Shown: positions 4,690 to 11,877 of the stretch, piece by piece
How positions within the stretch are numbered: the stretch's first letter is position 1
Layout: each line of letters opens with the position of its first letter
Source of the DNA: UBA8653 sp963978155
GTDB lineage: Bacteria > Planctomycetota > Phycisphaerae > Phycisphaerales > SM1A02
NCBI GenBank assembly: GCA_963978155.1
Contig: CAXBRK010000059.1
Span: 1-11,952 of the forward strand
Direction of reading: 5' to 3'
DNA length: 11,952 bases
The notes under the pieces: model-generated
Told to the model about the DNA's origin: nothing
What the model saw: the letters and a program-made list of their open reading frames with translations, nothing else
Databases searched by the model: none
Program-made: the position numbers and the translations under genes

Positions 4690-7172
4690 TCGGTACGAAC
4701 CCCGGTGGGCTCTCCAACACCACGGCCCGTGTCGTCTCTGGTCTCGGCGGCTTCACGCTGTTCGGCGAGTGGGGCACGCATTTCTTCCAAGCGATCTCGA
4801 TAGTCTTGTTGGAAGTTTTCGTCGTTTTCGTCGGGGTTGTCCACCACGCGTGGGGTGACGAAGGCGATGATTTCTTTGCGATTGACGGTGTTGTCTCGGC
4901 TGGTGAAGAGTTCTCCAAAGACGGGGATGTCACCCAGAAGGGGAACTTTGCGGGTCAAAGTTGTTTCTTCTTCTTTCAACAAGCCCGACAAGATGATGGT
5001 CTGGCCATTCTTCACCACGATGTTGGTGGTCGTCTGTCGACGGTCAACGGTGGGTCCGCCGTCGTTGATGGCGGGGCCAATCTTCGACAGTTCCAAACGG
5101 ATGTCCATATCGACATCTTTTTGGGCGGTGATCCGGGGGCGGGCGTTCAGGACCAGGCCAACGGAACGGTATTCAAAGCTTTGGGTGCCGCCCGCAGTGC
5201 CTGCGTTGGCAATGACCTGATTCGCAAAGGGGAATTCGGATCCGTCGAAGAAGAATGCTTCTTGGTTGTCTGCGGTGAAGACCACAGGATTTTGCATCAC
5301 CCGAACATTGGTCACTTGTGCCAACGCTTGCAACACCGTGTCGGCACTAAATTCGGCCGAGAGGGTGCCAGAGTCAAACAGACCGAAGACATCGAACTCC
5401 TTGGTGGCGGGATTGGTGGTGTTCACGCCCAGGGCGAGAGCGTTGTCGCCATTTTCAATCGCAAGGCCAGTGGCACTCATACGCAACCCAAGGTTCAGTT
5501 CGTCATTCAACTCGACTTCTGCGATCACCACCGAAAGTTCAACCTGACGGCCGGGGCGGTCAAAGAAGGTGATGAGATCCCGAAGGGCCTCTTCTTGGGG
5601 GCGGGGGGCCAACACGGCCAGCGCGTTTTGGCGGGAGATTGGCACGATTCGCGCTTTGCCGATGAGGGGGGACTCTGGGGTGTACTCCTCGTTGCCTCGG
5701 CCTCCGCGTTGCCACGGGAAGGTCACGGTCTCGGCATTTTGTCCGGTCTGATCGGTACCGGTTCCGCCGTTGGCCAACTGGTCAATCGATTGACCAGAAA
5801 GGCCTTGTTCCGGCCTGGTGATGGCGGCTTGGACGCCGGGCTCCGAGAGCAACGCGTTGAGTTGCTCCGCCAATTCAAATGCATCGGCGTGCTTGAGTTC
5901 CACCACAAAGGGAAGACCGATCGAGGTGGGTTGGTCCAGACTTTCCAAGACATGCTCGAGGAAGTTCAGAGAGTCGCGGGTTTTGGAGAACACCAACAAC
6001 TGGTAGGTCTCGGGGTAGGACTCGATGCGGTAAATGCCGCTCAGCGCATCCTCGACGGAAGAACCACCTTGTTGCCCCGAGCGACCTCGAGCGGTGCCAC
6101 CACCGCCACCGGTGCCTTGGCCGAGCAAGCTGTTGAGCTTTTCAGCCACTTTGACCGGGTCGGTGTAGCGAAGCGTGAACAGTTTGGTGGTCCCAAGATC
6201 GCGGGGAAGATCCCACTCGCTGGTGATCAGGCGATCGACTTCACGCAGAACTGCGGGCTCACCAGAAATCGTCAGGGAGTTCTGGGGAACATTGACGGTG
6301 ATCCGAAGTTCGATTTCTGCACCAAGGGAACCGCCATCCACCCGTGGGGTGGTGACGTTGTTCCGGCCGGCCGATCGGGTTTGGGTACGACCTCGAGAGG
6401 CGGTTCCGGATGAAGATCCATCCGACTCAAAGAGATCCGTGACGTTGGAAGCGACGGCCTCAGCATCAGCGTGACGGAGACGCCAGGTTCGGGTTTCGGG
6501 GCGGACGAACCGGTTGTCCAGTTCCGCAACAATCTGCTGCACGTGCTGGCAGTAGGCAATGTCTGCATACACCACGAGCTGGTTGCTGGATCCATCGATC
6601 TCGATGCTGACGTTGTCGGGAAGGCTGGCCGTGAGGATGGGCTCAACGGCATCGACTTTGACATTTTCCAGACGGAAAATCTTGGCCACATACGAGCCGA
6701 GGTCTTGCCGCAGCATCACGTCGTCGTCGGCGGTCAGCACGGGTTGTTGACGCAGTTTGGCAATGTCATCAAGATCGCCGATGAGAATGACATCTTCGCG
6801 TTCAATGGTGCCAATGTCATTCAGAACCAACGCCCGGAAGATCAAGTCCAACGCTTTGCTGCGTGGCATGGGGCGATGGGTGATGACCGTGAACTTCTTG
6901 GATCCGATGTTGCCCACGGGGAGGATGGTCTTCCCGGTGAGTTCGCCAATTCGGTAGAGAATGTCTTCGACGGGCTGATCGACAATCTCCATCGGCGGGA
7001 CTTCGTCGTTCGGCAGTTCCACCCGACCGGGAGGGGTGATCAGCATGGTCGTCGTGTTTTCACCGGCAGCGTCCGATTCTTCGACCACTTGGGCCTGGAG
7101 AGAAGCGGTGCACGCCAAGGCGGTCAGCGTGGTGGCGAAAGTGAAGGTTGGCAAAGTGAAGTGGACATTCAT
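4686..7172 (-). CDS. gspD: Type II secretion / type IV pilus-type secretin (GspD/PilQ family)
   Basis: This 828-residue protein is an outer-membrane secretin, which forms the ring-shaped gate for folded substrates. After a signal-peptide-like segment (1-28) there is an N0 domain (about 60-132), then four secretin N-type repeats (about 162-222, 228-325, 328-415 and 420-541), and the C-terminal gate domain (about 542-780). Gate hallmarks are VELSVVIAEVELNDE (544-558), MQNPVVFTADNQEAFFFDG (626-644), IVVKNGQTIILSGLL (718-732) and the signature VPLLGDIPVFGELF (743-756). Usual GspD has N0 plus three such repeats, so one is extra. Gly-rich linkers interrupt repeats 2 and 3. The tail after 785 is charged and helical and could be an S-domain equivalent. 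The ATG at 7172 is chosen. A TTG at 7190 would add six residues including an Arg that the signal peptide otherwise lacks, so it remains possible. Confidence 0.94.
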   Translation of the reverse strand: MNVHFTLPTFTFATTLTALACTASLQAQVVEESDAAGENTTTMLITPPGRVELPNDEVPPMEIVDQPVEDILYRIGELTGKTILPVGNIGSKKFTVITHRPMPRSKALDLIFRALVLNDIGTIEREDVILIGDLDDIAKLRQQPVLTADDDVMLRQDLGSYVAKIFRLENVKVDAVEPILTASLPDNVSIEIDGSSNQLVVYADIAYCQHVQQIVAELDNRFVRPETRTWRLRHADAEAVASNVTDLFESDGSSSGTASRGRTQTRSAGRNNVTTPRVDGGSLGAEIELRITVNVPQNSLTISGEPAVLREVDRLITSEWDLPRDLGTTKLFTLRYTDPVKVAEKLNSLLGQGTGGGGGTARGRSGQQGGSSVEDALSGIYRIESYPETYQLLVFSKTRDSLNFLEHVLESLDQPTSIGLPFVVELKHADAFELAEQLNALLSEPGVQAAITRPEQGLSGQSIDQLANGGTGTDQTGQNAETVTFPWQRGGRGNEEYTPESPLIGKARIVPISRQNALAVLAPRPQEEALRDLITFFDRPGRQVELSVVIAEVELNDELNLGLRMSATGLAIENGDNALALGVNTTNPATKEFDVFGLFDSGTLSAEFSADTVLQALAQVTNVRVMQNPVVFTADNQEAFFFDGSEFPFANQVIANAGTAGGTQSFEYRSVGLVLNARPRITAQKDVDMDIRLELSKIGPAINDGGPTVDRRQTTTNIVVKNGQTIILSGLLKEEETTLTRKVPLLGDIPVFGELFTSRDNTVNRKEIIAFVTPRVVDNPDENDENFQQDYRDRLEEMRAPLAEQREAAETRDDTGRGVGEPTGVRTE

Positions 7173-7236
7173 GGCTGGTGTTGATCTCAAAGAGTGAGTC
7201 GAAATGGTTTTGGCTCAGGTGATGTTGTTTGGGGGC
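7173..7236 (-). other. Gap between the GspC/PilP-like gene and gspD
   Basis: This 64-base gap is the only sizeable break inside the secretion cluster. I see no convincing -35/-10 pair and no strong Shine-Dalgarno before the gspD start. A short TGAG/CTCA pairing is too weak to call. It may simply carry the gspD translation signal, or allow gspD expression to be set separately from the upstream genes. Confidence 0.3.
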
Positions 7237-7905
7237 TTATTCGTCGGGGATTTCGGGTTCAGTTGACGAGGAGGAGGTGGACTCTTCTTCGTCAGAATCT
7301 TCGACGGGTGGATCGGGCTCGTCAGGAATCGACAATGCTTCCAGATCTCCTCGCCCAGTGTTGCGGGCTGGTTTGAAGAGGTCGCTGTCTTCTCCGCGAG
7401 GGCGGAGTGGGACATCCCATTCCTTGCCTCGGTATTCCACCCGGAAGGTGTAAGGCGCATCTTCAACGCCCACGAGAGTTACGCCGCGCGATGATTCGCC
7501 CATCCGAATGCGGTCGTCGCTGGAGAACCAAAGATTGTCGCCATCAAACGCAATTGGTTTTGGTCCCGTGTAGGAAGTCGGCTCAGGCGGGGTCACCGGC
7601 TCGGGGGGGCGAACAGGTTCGGGCCGCGTGGTGGGAGGCGTAACGGGTCGAGGTGGTGTAACCGGTCTTGGACGACGGGGCTGCGGGGGAGTGTGGAACG
7701 CAGAGCGTCCGGCGAATCGGTTTTCCCACGTGGTTCTGGCGTCATCGTGAGCGTCACGAAGCGCTTCGAGCTTGGCCAACGCATTTTCGTCTCCAACCGC
7801 GGGAGCACTCAGAAGGGCATTGATTGGGGATCGGGCCAGCACCAAGAAGGCGAGCAGGCCAACCACCAAGCCTCCGATGGACATGTTGAGGTCACGGGTG
7901 TTCAT
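7237..7905 (-). CDS. GspC/PilP-like inner-membrane to secretin connector protein
   Basis: This 222-residue bitopic protein has one membrane segment near the N-terminus (about 9-25), a helical charged stretch (36-65), a Pro-rich stalk (72-109) and a small beta domain (about 112-168). Its tail is acidic, Ser/Glu-rich and probably disordered (about 192-222). The beta domain contains GVTLVGVEDAPYTFRVEYRG (141-160), which has the look of the PilP / GspC homology-region fold (a 'LVGV...Y...V...GK' hairpin) that docks on the N0 domain of the secretin. Its position right before gspD and right after the GspM/PilO-like gene supports this. The family match is by pattern and context. The ATG at 7905 overlaps the previous stop (ATGA) and has a good Shine-Dalgarno, AAGGAGG, five bases upstream, so the longer frame to 7935 is rejected. 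Confidence 0.72.
   Translation of the reverse strand: MNTRDLNMSIGGLVVGLLAFLVLARSPINALLSAPAVGDENALAKLEALRDAHDDARTTWENRFAGRSAFHTPPQPRRPRPVTPPRPVTPPTTRPEPVRPPEPVTPPEPTSYTGPKPIAFDGDNLWFSSDDRIRMGESSRGVTLVGVEDAPYTFRVEYRGKEWDVPLRPRGEDSDLFKPARNTGRGDLEALSIPDEPDPPVEDSDEEESTSSSSTEPEIPDE
7585..7668 (-). repeat. Four copies of a Pro-rich hexapeptide in the GspC/PilP-like protein
   Basis: Residues 80-107 of the connector protein contain four copies of a six-residue unit of the form [R/E]-P-V-[T/R]-P-P: RPVTPP, RPVTPP, EPVRPP and EPVTPP, with a four-residue interruption TTRP after the second. Such a polyproline stretch likely forms an extended stalk that reaches across the periplasm or through the cell wall. 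Confidence 0.8.
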
Positions 7906-8504
7906 GCGCCCCTCCTTACCGAAGCCAAGGCCCAACGCTCCATCGAGCAGGAGACGGCGATTCTTCCTCCGTCTTCTTTGGTCATGCGTACTTCGGTGAC
8001 CAGATCCACCGAAGAAGAACCTTCAAGGCGGCCCAGGATGCGAATCGCGTCTTCAGTGGTGGCCACAAATTGGTATTCCGCGGTCACCCGTTGCACAGCA
8101 CCGTCTCGTCCAAGCATGCGCCGGGCTTCGGTTTTGGGAATCATGGCGCCAACGCCTTGGCGGAAGGTGTCTTCCCGAATGGCGTTGCCAAATTCTTCAC
8201 GGATGTCGTTGATCAACGCCAAAAGGCTTGATCCGGCTTCGTTTTCGTTGGGCGGTGCGGCCACCTCGCCGAAGGCAACAATCAAATCGCCGGTTGCGTT
8301 TCGATCCTTACGCTCGGCACGACCAAGACGTACGGCCAAGTCGGCCCCATCGGAAAGTCGCTTGGCATCCGATTCGATCCGGTCGGCTTTCATGTGCATC
8401 TCACTGGCTACAGGTCCCAGCAGTGATGACCAAAGGCCAAAAGCGATCATGACGGCGATGGCCGGGAGGCCGAAGCGGAGCACTGGGGATTGTTGTTCGC
8501 TCAT
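7902..8504 (-). CDS. GspM/PilO-like inner-membrane protein
   Basis: This 200-residue protein has a short cytoplasmic N-terminus, one membrane segment (about 9-30) and a periplasmic part beginning with a helical, charged region (35-70), followed by an alpha/beta domain. The ending VTAEYQFVATTEDAIRILGRL (residues about 139-159), then VDLVTEVRMTKED, is like the ferredoxin-like domain of PilO/GspM, where one strand-helix-strand unit reads 'v.l.v.ats.dailrfl..le...'. In T2SS and type IV pili this protein pairs with GspL/PilN to link the cytosolic ATPase platform to the periplasm. The gene lies directly after the GspL-like gene with an ATGA overlap and has a GAGAGGGGAA ribosome site upstream. Sequence identity within this family is usually low, so the name rests on topology, the C-terminal pattern and gene order. 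Confidence 0.7.
   Translation of the reverse strand: MSEQQSPVLRFGLPAIAVMIAFGLWSSLLGPVASEMHMKADRIESDAKRLSDGADLAVRLGRAERKDRNATGDLIVAFGEVAAPPNENEAGSSLLALINDIREEFGNAIREDTFRQGVGAMIPKTEARRMLGRDGAVQRVTAEYQFVATTEDAIRILGRLEGSSSVDLVTEVRMTKEDGGRIAVSCSMERWALASVRRGA
7911..7917 (-). promoter_or_regulatory. Shine-Dalgarno AAGGAGG of the GspC/PilP-like gene
   Basis: On the minus strand AAGGAGG lies five bases before the ATG at 7905, inside the end of the GspM-like gene. It is the best-placed ribosome site in the secretion cluster and decides the start of the connector gene against the longer open frame. Confidence 0.75.
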
Positions 8505-10414
8505 TGGTTGTTCCCCTCTCGACTCCGGTTCAGAAGTTCGCTGCGAAGATCTTTCCAGCTGGCTTGGATCTGCAAGAACAAAGCGTGCTGGGGGTTGTCT
8601 TCTTTGCTCGCCCCATTTTGGCGAAGCAGGTTGTACGCGGTAGAGAACGTCTTGATCTCGGCGGTGATTTCATCTCGGGACAAGGCTTGCACCTGGGCCA
8701 GAGAGAGCGGCTGAGGGATGAGGTTGGGGTCAACCATCGACCCGCCGCGATCACTGGCGTCCGCCATGGATGCGGTGTCGCTGTCGCTACCGGCAAGACC
8801 TGGGCGATTCAATCGGGCTTCGATTTCGCCTCGGCTGTCGTTGGTGTTCGATTCTTCGAAAGCACCCGTGGTGCTTGGCGGGGGGGGTGCGGTCGACTCG
8901 GTGGTGGCGATTGCGTCGGTGGTTTCATTGGAATCTGTGGAGCCTTCATCCGATTGCTCGTCGGGGAATGCATCGGGATACATCCGGGCGGCCAAGGAGT
9001 ACGCCGCAAAATCACGATCGCGTTCGTACATCACATCCTTGTGGGGCTTATCAATGCGGCCCGCCAGGGTGAATTCCAAGTGGCCAAAGGCATCTGGTTC
9101 TTCCCAATTCAAACTGATGCGGCTGAACATCCGATCCTGTCCAAGTTGTTGCCGCATGGACTCGATCACGTCGGTTGCGGAGACCCCGGCCGATCGATCG
9201 GGAATGGATTTTCCGGTCAGCGAGAAGCTGGCGTCCCGCGTGTTCATCCTGACGCCTTCGACCCGAATGCCCCGGGGCAGGTTGGTGAACAAATCCGAAA
9301 GGACTTTGACCGCACTGAATCCGGTGTTGCCCAGGGTGTCGTAATGGGCCAAGGATCGTTCGAGGGCATCGGCGTCCTGAACCATGCTGGCAAGTTCGGC
9401 ATTGCGTGATTCGACCACGCTGAGCCGGGTCCAGGCCGAAACGATGGGGCCAAAGATCAAGATTAAAGCGGCGGCGGCCACAATGATCCGTGCGGTTCGG
9501 GGGACCGAGAGTGCTGCGGTCATTCGCGCTTGGAAATCAGGGTTTTCCGTGGGCATCGCATCCCGGAGTCCAGCCAAGCCAACCCCTTGCGGATCAATCA
9601 GCAGAGCTCCAATGAGGAGGCCGTGTGTGCCCAACTCAGCGCTGGAAAGGCCGGTTTGCTCTTGGAGTTCCGAGGCGACTTCGTGGGGCAGGATGGTGGT
9701 CGACCCATCGAGGGCGGACAGCCCAGTGTGCAGGGCTTCACCAGCCGCCGCCGCCCACGAGTCTGGAGCGCCGGAACCTTGGGCTGATTCTTGGAACGCT
9801 CGTCCAACGGAGGCAGGCCAATGTTCTCCGGAGGGAAGGAGGACATTCCGGAAGCCGACACCTCCGGCGTGGGACCATGCGAATGTCGCGCTGCCGGTTT
9901 GGCTGTCGGCATGCACCAACGGGCCCGTCGGTCGGTGAGCGCCCATCAATCCGGCGAGTCCCGCAGCGGGAGTGCTCCAGCGAATTGGAATTTCTGTTCG
10001 GTCTGCAAGGTCAGCCAAGGCGTTGGCTTGCATTTGGATGGGCCAACTGGTCAAGACCCCAATACGATTGCTTTCGCCCGGCGCGGCCGGGAGCAACCCT
10101 CGCCCCAGGCGGTGCTCGGGGTGTTCGGAGCCCAACAACGCTTCGGATTGGATCGCCAGTGCGGGCAAAAGTTCTTGGTCGGCGCCTCCAGGGAGCAGTG
10201 CCGTTCGCACCACCATCGAGGATCCGGGCAGCATGATCAGAACACCAACGGCGTCAGATTCGGCGACCATGGCCAGTACAGAGGAGGTGTCGGGCTCCAG
10301 TTCGCGGATGGTTGCCGAACGGACGTGGCCATTTTGCCGCTCCACAGTCACCGCTCTGAGGCGGGTGCCGTCGGGTTGCAGGGCCAAGATGGTGCCATCA
10401 GTGGGAAAAGTCAT
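8501..10414 (-). CDS. GspL-like protein (PilM-PilN fusion type) with long C-terminal extension
   Basis: This 637-residue protein has a cytoplasmic N-terminal part (1-305) shaped like the actin-like domain of GspL/PilM, although the nucleotide-binding motifs are not recognisable. Next come a single membrane helix (about 308-328), a coiled-coil-like stretch (330-360) and a PilN-like periplasmic domain (about 365-460) with VLSDLFTNLPRGIRVEGVRMN (residues 371-391, lacking one residue at the ends of the usual block). After residue 461 there is an extension unusual for GspL: a Ser/Thr/Asp/Glu-rich, probably disordered linker (485-560) with a run of four prolines, then a helical end (565-637). In T2SS GspL links the secretion ATPase GspE to the inner-membrane platform. 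The start ATG at 10414 overlaps the gspK stop (ATGA); the open frame up to 10468 adds 18 residues inside gspK and is rejected. It is followed by the GspM-like gene. Confidence 0.75.
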   Translation of the reverse strand: MTFPTDGTILALQPDGTRLRAVTVERQNGHVRSATIRELEPDTSSVLAMVAESDAVGVLIMLPGSSMVVRTALLPGGADQELLPALAIQSEALLGSEHPEHRLGRGLLPAAPGESNRIGVLTSWPIQMQANALADLADRTEIPIRWSTPAAGLAGLMGAHRPTGPLVHADSQTGSATFAWSHAGGVGFRNVLLPSGEHWPASVGRAFQESAQGSGAPDSWAAAAGEALHTGLSALDGSTTILPHEVASELQEQTGLSSAELGTHGLLIGALLIDPQGVGLAGLRDAMPTENPDFQARMTAALSVPRTARIIVAAAALILIFGPIVSAWTRLSVVESRNAELASMVQDADALERSLAHYDTLGNTGFSAVKVLSDLFTNLPRGIRVEGVRMNTRDASFSLTGKSIPDRSAGVSATDVIESMRQQLGQDRMFSRISLNWEEPDAFGHLEFTLAGRIDKPHKDVMYERDRDFAAYSLAARMYPDAFPDEQSDEGSTDSNETTDAIATTESTAPPPPSTTGAFEESNTNDSRGEIEARLNRPGLAGSDSDTASMADASDRGGSMVDPNLIPQPLSLAQVQALSRDEITAEIKTFSTAYNLLRQNGASKEDNPQHALFLQIQASWKDLRSELLNRSREGNNQ

Positions 10415-11877
10415 GGTTCTCGGTACTCGATGATGCGTACGGGAATAGTGGAACGATCCACCAGGCAAATGATTTCCTGTTCGAGGCCAGAGACCTCAGA
10501 AGTGCCGATCGATGAAATGCGGAACACATTGCTCCGGGTATCCAGCGATCGAAGGAGCCATTGTCGGGTCTGGTTTGCCAATTGACCAGTTGGGCCAGAG
10601 TTTCCCATGCTTTCATCCACGGTGCGGGCCAAATCCGTGACCCCTTCGGCCATGGCATTTCTCATGAAAATGAGTTGTTGGGCGTCGGTTTCTTCCAACT
10701 GCTGGGCACGGAACAGAGCGATCAGCAGGGATTCTGAAACCGTGTTGATGTTGATAGGTCCAGGTCGCTTCTCGTAGGCAGGGAACAGGGTGCATTCAGA
10801 AATGACGGCCAAGATTTGTTCTTCTTCCAGATCCAACTGGGTCACATTTGGCGTGTTCTGGTTTTGTCCTTGAGCCTGCCCCTGTGCTTGTCCTGTCGCA
10901 GAGCCACCCGCCAAACTTGAAAGGGATTGGATTTGCAAGTCCGTGAGATGGAGGTCGTCCGATCCGCGTGACCAGTTCTGAAGAGCTTGGGCTTGTTCTG
11001 GTGTAATCCCAATGCGATCTTGAAGATCCCCCAAGTCGCAATATTGCAGCCGCAGGCGTGGGAGTCCAGAATCCGTAACGCCATCTGCGACTGATGTCAC
11101 AGTGAGCCAACCGGCCCACGCCCCATCAAGCCAACCGTCTGCGTCATCTTCCGGGGGTGACTTGTCCCCGTCATTTTCATTGGGATCCAACCGGCCATCG
11201 AGGTCCCAATCTTCACCGCGGACGTAGTCCGGCCACATGCCCGCGACCAATTCCATCTCAGTGATGGAACGCAGGGGTTCATTGCGGGGGCTGTAGTTGT
11301 AGTTCGCGTCGTAGTAATCCGATTCGGCGCCGAACATGGTGGGTTCGTCGTCTTCATCAATCCAGTCACGCAAGGCGGCATATTGGTCTTCACTCATGTC
11401 TCGGTTCATGCCGGGCATGGGTTCCTCAAAGAGAGGGAACAGGAGGCCAAGATTCTGCTCGTCGTTGATGTTGAGTCGGGCGTGTTCATCGAGCGGTTCG
11501 CCGAAGTCCATGCCTTCGCGGTGGTGACGAATGTCCCAGGATGCATTCTCGGTTTGGCCGACGCTGGCCAGTCTCAATTCGCGAAACACACTGAAGGCGT
11601 CGGTTGGTTCGGGAGTGGTGGCGTCCCAAGAAAGGGCGGCAATCACAGATTCGACCCCAGCCCGGGCCGCCCACCTCGCTTGGGTGCGTTGCAGTACCTC
11701 GTGTCCGAGGTGCGCTTGACGGAACGAAACCAGCTGGATGCTCGTTGCCGTGAGTGCGGCAATGACCACACTCCACATGGCAAGCAACACGCTGACGCCG
11801 CGACGGCGTTGACGCGATCTCGGTGGTCCATGCTCGACCGGTGGGGGGAGTTTCGTTGGCGTGGTCTGTGAGATCAT
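10411..11877 (-). CDS. gspK: Type II secretion minor pseudopilin GspK
   Basis: GspK caps the pseudopilus tip with GspI and GspJ. This 488-residue protein has a positively charged leader ending RRRG (24-27), the expected prepilin peptidase cut after Gly27, then a hydrophobic helix VSVLLAMWSVVIAALTAT (28-45). Position +5 is Leu rather than Glu, as is typical for GspK. The ARAGVESVIAAL stretch (71-82), LDEHARLNIN (129-138), the helical repeats with LRDWID (169-174) and the ComEA-like helix-hairpin-helix segment GPININTVSESLLIALF (373-389) are GspK hallmarks. At 223-234 DWDLDGRLDPNE has the spacing of an EF-hand calcium loop, followed by a second Asp-rich loop (243-251). A Gln/Gly repeat (about 329-341) forms a flexible linker. 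The leader is longer than in most GspK. The ATG at 11877 overlaps the previous stop (ATGA). No stop lies upstream in frame inside the window, so a longer start cannot be fully excluded. Confidence 0.92.
   Translation of the reverse strand: MISQTTPTKLPPPVEHGPPRSRQRRRGVSVLLAMWSVVIAALTATSIQLVSFRQAHLGHEVLQRTQARWAARAGVESVIAALSWDATTPEPTDAFSVFRELRLASVGQTENASWDIRHHREGMDFGEPLDEHARLNINDEQNLGLLFPLFEEPMPGMNRDMSEDQYAALRDWIDEDDEPTMFGAESDYYDANYNYSPRNEPLRSITEMELVAGMWPDYVRGEDWDLDGRLDPNENDGDKSPPEDDADGWLDGAWAGWLTVTSVADGVTDSGLPRLRLQYCDLGDLQDRIGITPEQAQALQNWSRGSDDLHLTDLQIQSLSSLAGGSATGQAQGQAQGQNQNTPNVTQLDLEEEQILAVISECTLFPAYEKRPGPININTVSESLLIALFRAQQLEETDAQQLIFMRNAMAEGVTDLARTVDESMGNSGPTGQLANQTRQWLLRSLDTRSNVFRISSIGTSEVSGLEQEIICLVDRSTIPVRIIEYREP
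10855..10893 (-). repeat. Gln/Gly low-complexity repeat in GspK
   Basis: Residues 329-341 of GspK read as three near-copies of a G-Q-A-Q / G-Q-N-Q unit. It sits between the helical middle part and the C-terminal helix-hairpin-helix part, so it likely acts as a hinge or linker. Confidence 0.7.
11125..11211 (-). other. EF-hand-like Asp-rich loops in GspK
   Basis: Residues 223-234 of GspK follow the 12-position EF-hand loop: Asp at 1, 3 and 5, Gly at 6, Leu at 8, Asp at 9 and Glu at 12. A second, partial loop (DDADGWLDG, 244-252) follows. Calcium sites are known in the solved GspK structure, although not with this loop type as far as I know; binding here is inferred. Confidence 0.6.

Noticed and set aside
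3920..4858. Plus-strand open frame of 312 codons opposite the lipoprotein gene
   Set aside because: Low-complexity Arg/Ser-rich translation with no domain or ribosome site; a shadow of the minus-strand gene.
4599..6413. Plus-strand open frame of 604 codons opposite the secretin gene
   Set aside because: It lies wholly antisense to genes with clear family motifs, has no recognisable domain, and long antisense frames are expected in high-GC coding DNA.
7693..8643. Plus-strand open frame of 316 codons across the GspC- and GspM-like genes
   Set aside because: It crosses several well-supported minus-strand genes and has an Arg/Ser-rich composition typical of a shadow frame.
8504..9409. Plus-strand open frame of 301 codons opposite the GspL-like gene
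   Set aside because: Antisense to the PilN-like domain and extension; the translation shows no motif.
10415..10468. 18-codon N-terminal extension of the GspL-like protein
   Set aside because: It lies within gspK, and the ATGA junction at 10411-10414 matches the pattern of the other genes.
10855..10893. Tandem DNA repeat as a possible mobile or CRISPR-like element
   Set aside because: The repetition is in frame and codes for a Gln/Gly linker inside GspK; there are no spacers or terminal inverted repeats.
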